Of a stretch of DNA of 39,408 bases, positions 34,443-39,408 are shown in pieces. The notes under the pieces are model-generated. The model did not search any database. It worked only from the letters and a program-made list of their open reading frames with translations, and had not been told where the DNA came from. The position numbers and the translations under genes were made by a program. Numbering within the stretch: the stretch's first letter is position 1; every line of letters starts with the position of its first letter. Source of the DNA: an uncultured Clostridia bacterium (GTDB lineage: Bacteria > Bacillota > Clostridia > TANB77 > CAG-508); contig CALXMH010000006.1 in the NCBI GenBank assembly GCA_944389425.1, positions 32,001-71,408 of the forward strand, written 5' to 3'.

Positions 34443-35567
34443 ATGATGGAGTATGATGAGAATAACAAATTAATGATGGATGGAATTGCTACAATAAAAG
34501 TAATAGGCGTTGGAGGAGCAGGAAACAATGCTGTAAATAGAATGATAGATGCAGGAATAAGAGGAGTAGAATTTATAGCAGTAAATACAGATAGACAGAT
34601 TCTTCAAGAATCTAAAGCACCAACAAAAATTCAAATAGGTGAAAAAATAACAAGAGGATTAGGAGCAGGAGCTAATCCAGATATAGGAGCACAAGCAGCA
34701 GAAGAAACAAAAGGAGAAATAGCAGAAGCACTAAGAGGAGCAGATATGGTCTTTGTAACAGCCGGAATGGGTGGAGGAACAGGAACAGGCGCAGCTCCAA
34801 TAGTAGCAGGTGCTGCAAAAGAAATGGGAATTCTTACAATAGGTGTTGTAACAAAACCATTCACATTTGAAGGAAAGAAAAGATTATCACAAGCAGAAAG
34901 AGGAATTGAAAGCTTAAAAAGTAAAGTAGATACACTAGTTGTAATACCAAATGATAAACTTCTTCAAATAATAGATAGAAAAACATCAATACTAGAAGCA
35001 TTCAAAATGGCAGACGATGTATTAAGACAAGGTGTACAAGGTATATCAGACTTAATTGCAGTGCCAGGATTAATTAACTTAGACTTTGCAGATGTTAAAA
35101 CAATAATGTTAAACACAGGAATGGCACACATGGGAATAGGAAGAGCAAGTGGAGAAAACAGAGCAGAGGATGCTGCAAAACAAGCAATAGAGAGTCCACT
35201 TCTAGAAACATCAATAGAAGGAGCAAGAGGAGTAATTATAAACATAACAGGTTCAAGCAATATAGGATTACACGAAGTAAATACAGCAGCAGAATTAATT
35301 CAACGCAGTGTAGATTCAGAAGCAAATATCATATTTGGTTCTGTTGTAGATGAAGAAATGGGAGACGATATTCAAATTACAGTTATAGCAACAGGATTTG
35401 AAAAAAATGAACCAGGAAATGGATCAAATGTAAGCAATTTAGTTAACAGAGCATGGGATAAAAAAATAAGTTCAATTCCAGTACAAGCAGAGCAAAACGC
35501 AAATAGCAATGATTTAGATATTCCAGCATTCCTAAGAAAAAATAGAGGAATAACAGGAAACAAATAA
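34443..35567 (+). CDS. ftsZ: Cell division protein FtsZ
   Basis: FtsZ is the tubulin-like GTPase that builds the division ring. [15 protein letters not shown] begins the GTPase domain, [12 protein letters not shown] is the GTP-binding tubulin signature, and the C-terminal peptide [13 protein letters not shown] binds FtsA. ATG 34443 follows AGGAGG; a TTG one codon upstream and an ATG one codon downstream are alternatives. About 374 aa, normal. A terminator follows. Confidence 0.97.
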   Translation: MMEYDENNKLMMDGIATIKVIGVGGAGNNAVNRMIDAGIRGVEFIAVNTDRQILQESKAPTKIQIGEKITRGLGAGANPDIGAQAAEETKGEIAEALRGADMVFVTAGMGGGTGTGAAPIVAGAAKEMGILTIGVVTKPFTFEGKKRLSQAERGIESLKSKVDTLVVIPNDKLLQIIDRKTSILEAFKMADDVLRQGVQGISDLIAVPGLINLDFADVKTIMLNTGMAHMGIGRASGENRAEDAAKQAIESPLLETSIEGARGVIINITGSSNIGLHEVNTAAELIQRSVDSEANIIFGSVVDEEMGDDIQITVIATGFEKNEPGNGSNVSNLVNRAWDKKISSIPVQAEQNANSNDLDIPAFLRKNRGITGNK

Positions 35568-35594
35568 AAAAGTAAATAAAAAAATCAAAAAAGA

Positions 35595-35632
35595 AAAGAA
35601 ATAATCTAGATTTGTAGATTATTTCTTTTTTC
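35595..35632 (+). terminator. Terminator of ftsAZ
   Basis: AAAGAAATAATCTA pairs with TAGATTATTTCTTT (14 bp, 6-base loop), followed by T's. Confidence 0.85.
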
Positions 35633-35701
35633 TACTTCAGGAACCGACAGCCTTTTGCAAAATAAAGATGTAAAATATGTATAAAAATTAGGGAGGCATA
35701 A

Positions 35702-36623
35702 ATGACCGTTTATATAGACATAGTATTAATAGAAAATATATTTATGAACTATATAATATTATTTGCAACAGCAACAATAAATAAAGTAGAACTTAAATTA
35801 ATAAGAATATTCCTGGCAAGTTTATTAGGAGGAATATATGCAGTAGCATCATACATATCAGAATTGGAAGCTTATAAAACGCTTACCTTAAAAATATTGC
35901 TCTCAATAGCAATGGTATATATTGCACTAAGACCAGAAAGCATAAAAAAATGCCTTAAACAATTGCTAATATTTTATTTAACTTCATTTACATTTGGACG
36001 GAACGGCTTTTGCACTATTATACTTCATAAAACCATCAGAAATATTAATGAAAAATGGAACCCTAACAGGGTCATATCCATTAAAAATAGCTATATTAGG
36101 AGGAATAATAGGATTTGTTATATTAGTAGTTGCATTTAAAATAGCAAAAGGAAGAATAAGCAGTAAAAATATGTATTGCAAAATAGAAATAGAAGTTCAG
36201 CAAAAAAAAGTAGAAAGCATAGCAATGATTGACAGTGGAAACCTACTTAAAGAACCAATTAGTGGGAAGCCAGTAATTGTAGTAGAGACAGAAATATTAA
36301 AAGATATTATTCCTAAACAAATAATAGAAAACACAAAAGAAATAATAGAAGGAAAAGTAGACAATATTCCAATAGAATACACAAGCAAATTAAGAGTAAT
36401 CCCATTTACATCATTAGGAATGACAAATGGAATGCTCTTAGGAGTTAAGGCAGATAAAATTACAATATACCATGATGATGGAAAAATAAAAAACGAGAAT
36501 GCAATAATAGGTTTGTACAATAAAAAACTAAGTAAAACAGACAAATATACCTCACTAATAGGAATTAGCTTAATAGAAGGGAGAAAAGTTGAAGATGAAC
36601 ATATTAGATATGCTAAAATCTAG
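35702..36623 (+). CDS. spoIIGA: Sporulation sigma-E factor-processing peptidase, one +1 frameshift
   Basis: SpoIIGA is a membrane aspartic protease that cleaves pro-SigE after the SpoIIR signal. Five membrane segments (residues 1-145) are followed by the protease domain with MIDSGNLLKEPISGKPVIVV near residue 180, the Asp being catalytic. Codon 100 is CGG (35999-36001); the plain frame carries on with unrelated sequence to TAA 36139. Skipping the C gives FTFGGTAFALLYF, the family's conserved Gly-Gly region, and the frame then runs to 36623 (306 aa, close to 309 in B. subtilis). AGGGAGG precedes the ATG. sigE overlaps its end by 29 bp. Confidence 0.92.
35999..36001 (+). other. CGG +1 frameshift site in spoIIGA
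   Basis: ACA TTT GGA CGG AAC in the plain frame; ACA TTT GGA (C) GGA ACG after the shift, giving Gly-Gly. Here the C stands between two GGA codons. Confidence 0.88.
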
Positions 36624-37328
36624 TATTAATATAATATATGCAAAATACTTAGGAAAAGAAGAAATAGAAGAATTGCCAATATATTATATAGGAGGAAGCC
36701 AAGTTTTACCACCACCACTAACACCAGAAGAAGAGGAAGAACAATTGCGGTGAGCTTGCAAAAGGAAACTTAGAAGTAAGAAAAACATTAGTAGAAAGAA
36801 ATTTAAGATTAGTTGTATATATAGCAAAAAAGTTTGAAAACACAGGGGTTGGAATAGAAGACTTAATATCAATAGGAACAATTGGACTTATGAAAGCAAT
36901 AAATACATTTGATACAGATAAACAAATAAAACTTGCAACATATGCATCTAGATGTATAGAAAACGAAATACTAATGTATTTAAGAAGAAGTAACAGAATA
37001 AAAGGAGAAGTATCAATAGATGAACCATTAAATCAGGATGGAGACGGAAATGAACTATTACTATCAGACATACTTGGAACAGAACCCGATGTTACATCAC
37101 GAGCAATAGAAGATGAAGTAGACAGAAAACTTCTAAAAGCATCAATAGAAAAACTAAACAAAAGAGAAAAAAATATAATGGAATTAAGATATGGGTTTGG
37201 AACAGGAAAAGAAAAAACACAGAAAGAGGTTGCGGATATGCTGCGGAATATCGCAAAGTTATATATCTAGACTGGAAAAGAAAATAATAAACAAAATGAA
37301 AAAAGACATAATTAGTAAAACAGGATAA
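36595..37328 (+). CDS. sigE: RNA polymerase sporulation sigma factor SigE, two +1 frameshifts
   Basis: SigE is the early mother-cell sigma factor. ATG 36595 (AGGGAG upstream) begins a pro-sequence ending near [20 protein letters not shown]. Codon 52 is CGG followed at once by TGA. Skipping the C gives [20 protein letters not shown] and then [16 protein letters not shown] and [15 protein letters not shown]. The second CGG (37244) would end the protein at TAG 37270. Skipping its C completes the region 4.2 helix-turn-helix [18 protein letters not shown] and ends at TAA 37328. The sum is 243 aa, against 239 in B. subtilis. SigG at 37855 has VAEEIGISQAQVSRLEK without an extra base. Confidence 0.92.
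36748..36750 (+). other. First CGG +1 frameshift site in sigE, directly before TGA
   Basis: CAA TTG CGG TGA in the plain frame; CAA TTG (C) GGT GAG after the shift. It lies just after the pro-sequence, so an unshifted ribosome would release only about 52 residues. Confidence 0.88.
37244..37246 (+). other. Second CGG +1 frameshift site in sigE
   Basis: ATG CTG CGG AAT in the plain frame; ATG CTG (C) GGA ATA after the shift. The glycine is the turn residue of the -35-binding helix-turn-helix. Confidence 0.9.
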
Positions 37329-37427
37329 AACATTACAAAACAATTAATTTTACATTACAATTCAATAACATTAATACAAAAGGTAAAAAAATGGTGTATA
37401 ATTATACCAGTAAAATAGGAGGATAAA

Positions 37428-37775
37428 ATGATAGAACCAAAAGAAAAAAGTTTAAAAATTATAAAAAACACAATATTTGAAAAAATAAAAAACATTATTA
37501 GTAAAATGCTAAAAAGTACAAAAGAAAATAATGAAATAAAATCACAAGAAAATTTGGAAAACAAAAAACAAGAACAAATACTAACAATAGAAAACCAGCT
37601 ACAAGAAAAAGAGAATCTTATAAAAAAGATAGAAACAGATGAAATCAAAGTAGAAGAACAGAAAGATGAAGAACTAGAACAGATTAATGCAAATTTAGCA
37701 AGGTATTTAGAAAAAATTCAAAAAGAGATGGAGAATAGCAAAACAGAAAAAAGTGCAGTGAAAATTCAAAGCTAA
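37428..37775 (+). CDS. Coiled-coil protein of unknown function between sigE and sigG, 115 aa
   Basis: I do not recognise this protein. It is almost all Lys, Glu, Asn and Ile and is predicted to be one long helix (ENLENKKQEQILTIENQLQ, then DEIKVEEQKDEELEQINANL). AGGAGG stands before the ATG. A palindrome GGTGTATAATTATACC lies just upstream and includes a TATAAT. In the relatives I know, sigE is followed directly by sigG, so this gene is an addition. Confidence 0.7.
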   Translation: MIEPKEKSLKIIKNTIFEKIKNIISKMLKSTKENNEIKSQENLENKKQEQILTIENQLQEKENLIKKIETDEIKVEEQKDEELEQINANLARYLEKIQKEMENSKTEKSAVKIQS

Positions 37776-37794
37776 ATAATACATATATGAATAT

Positions 37795-37850
37795 AAAACC
37801 TTCTTTAAGGAAATACTTAAAATAAGTAAGTATTTCTAAAAGGAGGTTTT
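37795..37850 (+). promoter_or_regulatory. RNA structure burying the sigG ribosome-binding site
   Basis: AAAACCTTCTTT (37795-37806) pairs over 12 positions with AAAGGAGGTTTT (37839-37850), which contains the sigG Shine-Dalgarno. Inside it a second hairpin pairs GAAATACTT (37810-37818) with AAGTATTTC (37828-37836). When folded, the ribosome site is double-stranded. Confidence 0.7.
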
Positions 37851-37854
37851 TCAT

Positions 37855-38628
37855 TTGATAAACAAGGTGGAGATATGTGGTATAAATACCGCCAAACTTC
37901 CCTTGCTTAAAAACGAAGAAAAGGAAGAACTTTTAAAAAAGATAAAAAATGGAGATAATCAGGCAAGAGAACTATTCATTAAAGGAAATTTAAGATTGGT
38001 ATTAAGTGTAATACAAAAATTTTCAGGAAGAGGAGAAAACGCAGATGACTTATTTCAAGTAGGATGTATAGGACTAATAAAAGCAATAGACAATTTTGAC
38101 TTAACATTAAATGTACAATTTTCAACATATGCAGTTCCAATGATAATAGGAGAAATTAGAAGATATTTAAGAGACAACAACATGGTAAGAGTAAGTAGAT
38201 CAATAAGAGATTTAGCATATAAAGCATTACAAGCGAAAGAAAAACTAACAAAAGAAAAACACAAAGAACCAACAGTAGAAGAAATAGCAAAAGAATTATC
38301 AGTACCAAAAGAAGAAATAGTAATGTGTTTAGATGCAATACAAGACCCAATGTCGTTACAAGAACCAGTATATAATGATGGAAGTGAGAGCCTATATATA
38401 ATGGACCAAGTAAAAGATACCAAAAACACAGAGGAACAATGGTCAAATAATATAACAATATCAGAAGCATTCAAAAAATTAAATGAAAGAGAAAAAATGA
38501 TAATAAGAAGAAGGTTTTTCGCAGGTAAAACTCAAATGGAAGTGGCAGAAGAAATTGGAATATCACAAGCACAAGTATCGCGATTAGAAAAAAGCGCAAT
38601 AAAGCATATAAAGAAAATGTATAATTAA
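37855..38628 (+). CDS. sigG: RNA polymerase sporulation sigma factor SigG
   Basis: SigG is the late forespore sigma factor. The start MINKVEICGINTAKLPLL is diagnostic. Region 2 (DDLFQVGCIGLIKAIDNFD) and region 4 (MEVAEEIGISQAQVSRLEK) are complete in a single frame, 257 aa. The start is TTG 37855, 8 nt after AGGAGG, which lies in the stem at 37795-37850; both the weak start and the stem should hold translation down. Its stop overlaps that of the convergent ylmC-like gene. Confidence 0.95.
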   Translation: MINKVEICGINTAKLPLLKNEEKEELLKKIKNGDNQARELFIKGNLRLVLSVIQKFSGRGENADDLFQVGCIGLIKAIDNFDLTLNVQFSTYAVPMIIGEIRRYLRDNNMVRVSRSIRDLAYKALQAKEKLTKEKHKEPTVEEIAKELSVPKEEIVMCLDAIQDPMSLQEPVYNDGSESLYIMDQVKDTKNTEEQWSNNITISEAFKKLNEREKMIIRRRFFAGKTQMEVAEEIGISQAQVSRLEKSAIKHIKKMYN

Positions 38629-38858
38629 ATTTCAACTAAAATCAAATCATCGCCTATGCATTTTACTTTATCCCAAGGGATAACAATTTCATTTCCAGAA
38701 GAAAAAATATTAAATAATTTACTATTGCCAGGAACTATAATAGAGGTTATAGTTCCTGTTTCTAAATTAGCGGTAACATCTTGAACAAAACCAAGCCTTC
38801 TACCATCTGTAATGTTAATAACTTCTTTATGCTTAAAATCTAATCCTTTTTGTTTCAT
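38625..38858 (-). CDS. YlmC/YmxH-family sporulation-associated PRC-barrel protein
   Basis: This 77-aa PRC-barrel protein has KHKEVINITDGRRLGFVQDV and IVIPWDKVKCIGDDLILVE, characteristic of the YlmC/YmxH family found in spore formers and often beside sigG. GGGAGGCG precedes the ATG. It is convergent with sigG, the two stop codons overlapping. Its molecular role is unknown. Confidence 0.88.
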   Translation of the reverse strand: MKQKGLDFKHKEVINITDGRRLGFVQDVTANLETGTITSIIVPGNSKLFNIFSSGNEIVIPWDKVKCIGDDLILVEI

Positions 38859-39028
38859 AAAATCGCCTCCCTAAAATTAAAGGTTTTATTTAAATATATT
38901 CTACAAAACAAAAAAATTACTATGTCCAAAATTAATACTTTTTAACAAACTAAAAAAGAACTATAAAAAGCTTAAAATCATAAACAAAAATTAGCAAAAA
39001 ATAACAATAAAAAAATGCTAAAAACTTA

Positions 39029-39057
39029 TTGACATAATATATTTAATATGATATTAT
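39029..39057 (+). promoter_or_regulatory. rRNA promoter P1
   Basis: TTGACA (39029-39034), a 17-bp spacer and TATTAT (39052-39057). Confidence 0.8.
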
Positions 39058-39143
39058 TATATACGAACGTTAAGAGTAATAAATGCTAAAACAATAGCAT
39101 ATAATACTAAATAAAAAATATCCTAAAAAATTTAAAAAAAGTG

Positions 39144-39172
39144 TTGACTTTTGTTATAAAGGGTAGTATAAT
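39144..39172 (+). promoter_or_regulatory. rRNA promoter P2
   Basis: TTGACT (39144-39149), a 17-bp spacer and TATAAT (39167-39172), about 160 bp before 16S. Confidence 0.88.
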
Positions 39173-39332
39173 ATAAAACGTTCCGTCGAGAGACGATAAA
39201 AAGTACATTGAAAAGTAAACAATAAAATCCTTTAAGAGACCAAGCGGTACGATAAAAATCGTACAAAAAAGTAATTTAAAAAAGAGTTAAGAGCTCAAAC
39301 AAAACTAGATATTAATAAAAATTAATATACAA

Positions 39333-39408
39333 AAAACTAGAGAGTTTGATCCTGGCTCAGGATAAACGCTGGCGGCGCACATAAGACATGCAAGTCGAAC
39401 GGACGACT
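39333..39408 (+). rRNA. rrs: 16S ribosomal RNA, 5' end only
   Basis: AGAGTTTGATCCTGGCTCAG (39341-39360), the universal 16S 5' sequence, is followed by GATAAACGCTGGCGGCG and ATGCAAGTCGAACGG. The mature end is estimated about 8 nt before AGAGTTTG. The gene leaves the window. Confidence 0.96.

Larger units (their letters stand above)
38859..39332. other. 474-bp leader region of the rRNA operon
   Basis: No gene is seen. It has two rRNA promoters (39029-39057 and 39144-39172) and, between them and the 16S gene, transcribed leader with short hairpins such as GTACGATAAAAATCGTAC (about 39247-39264). Confidence 0.7.

Overview
The window comes from a low-GC, AT-rich, endospore-forming member of the Clostridia/Firmicutes, probably an uncultivated lineage. 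The evidence is the sporulation set (spoIIR, gerM-like, spoIIGA, sigE, sigG, ylmC/ymxH), Gram-positive Shine-Dalgarno sites (AGGAGG) with many TTG/GTG starts, TTGACA-17-TATAAT promoters, and near-exclusive use of AGA for arginine.

Layout. 1-2.8 kb: walJ/yycJ, murA and spoIIR on the minus strand. 2.9-6.1 kb: an unknown gene, then a sugar-nucleotide operon (UDPGP-family pyrophosphorylase and phosphohexomutase). 6.1-7.5 kb: a TtcA-like tRNA thiolase and a tRNA operon Lys-Glu-Thr whose tRNA-Thr(UGU) anticodon loop is split by a 242-nt group I intron. 7.5-15 kb: an SDR, a carbohydrate-binding protein, a divergent repressor pair, a VanW/G5 wall protein, an AbrB regulator, rsmI and a trmN6-like gene, small genes, gerM-like. 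15-22.1 kb: hemolysin III, an unknown anchored protein, a 1142-aa NlpC/P60-VirB6-like membrane protein, trmL and tcdA. 22.15-24.27 kb: a 2.1-kb insertion bounded by 32-bp direct repeats, one of them the 3' end of tRNA-Arg(UCU). 24.4-26.7 kb: an unknown gene between two tRNA-Arg genes and an Alg14/Alg13-like pair. 26.8-38.9 kb: a division/sporulation cluster murA2-ftsQ-DUF881-DUF881-sbp-pilin-like-rpn-ftsA-ftsZ-spoIIGA-sigE-x-sigG, with ylmC convergent. 39.0-39.4 kb: two tandem rRNA promoters and the first bases of 16S rRNA.

The outstanding observation concerns the codon CGG. Scanning the accepted genes on both strands, I find CGG in frame eight times. At seven of these the reading frame breaks exactly there, and skipping the C (reading the next three bases, GGN, as glycine) restores a conserved full-length protein: WalJ, MurA2, FtsQ, the second DUF881 protein, SpoIIGA, and SigE twice. 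No frame break in the window lacks a CGG. Three sites are confirmed by paralogues in the same window that have no extra C (MurA, the first DUF881 protein, SigG). The two tRNA-Arg genes seen here have anticodons UCU and ACG, neither of which should read CGG. The best reading is that CGG has no normal arginine tRNA in this organism and that CGGN acts as a +1 frameshift site or a four-base glycine codon. The one exception is a small membrane ORF at 13921-14307 with atypical codon use.

If this is right, the division and sporulation genes work together only with +1 shifting: SpoIIGA must be shifted once to become the protease that activates pro-SigE, and SigE itself must be shifted twice. Other points of interest are the tRNA-Thr intron, an RNA structure that buries the sigG ribosome-binding site, the integrase-less insertion at tRNA-Arg, a tandem-repeat-bearing Rpn nuclease inside the division cluster, and the NlpC/P60-VirB6-like fusion.
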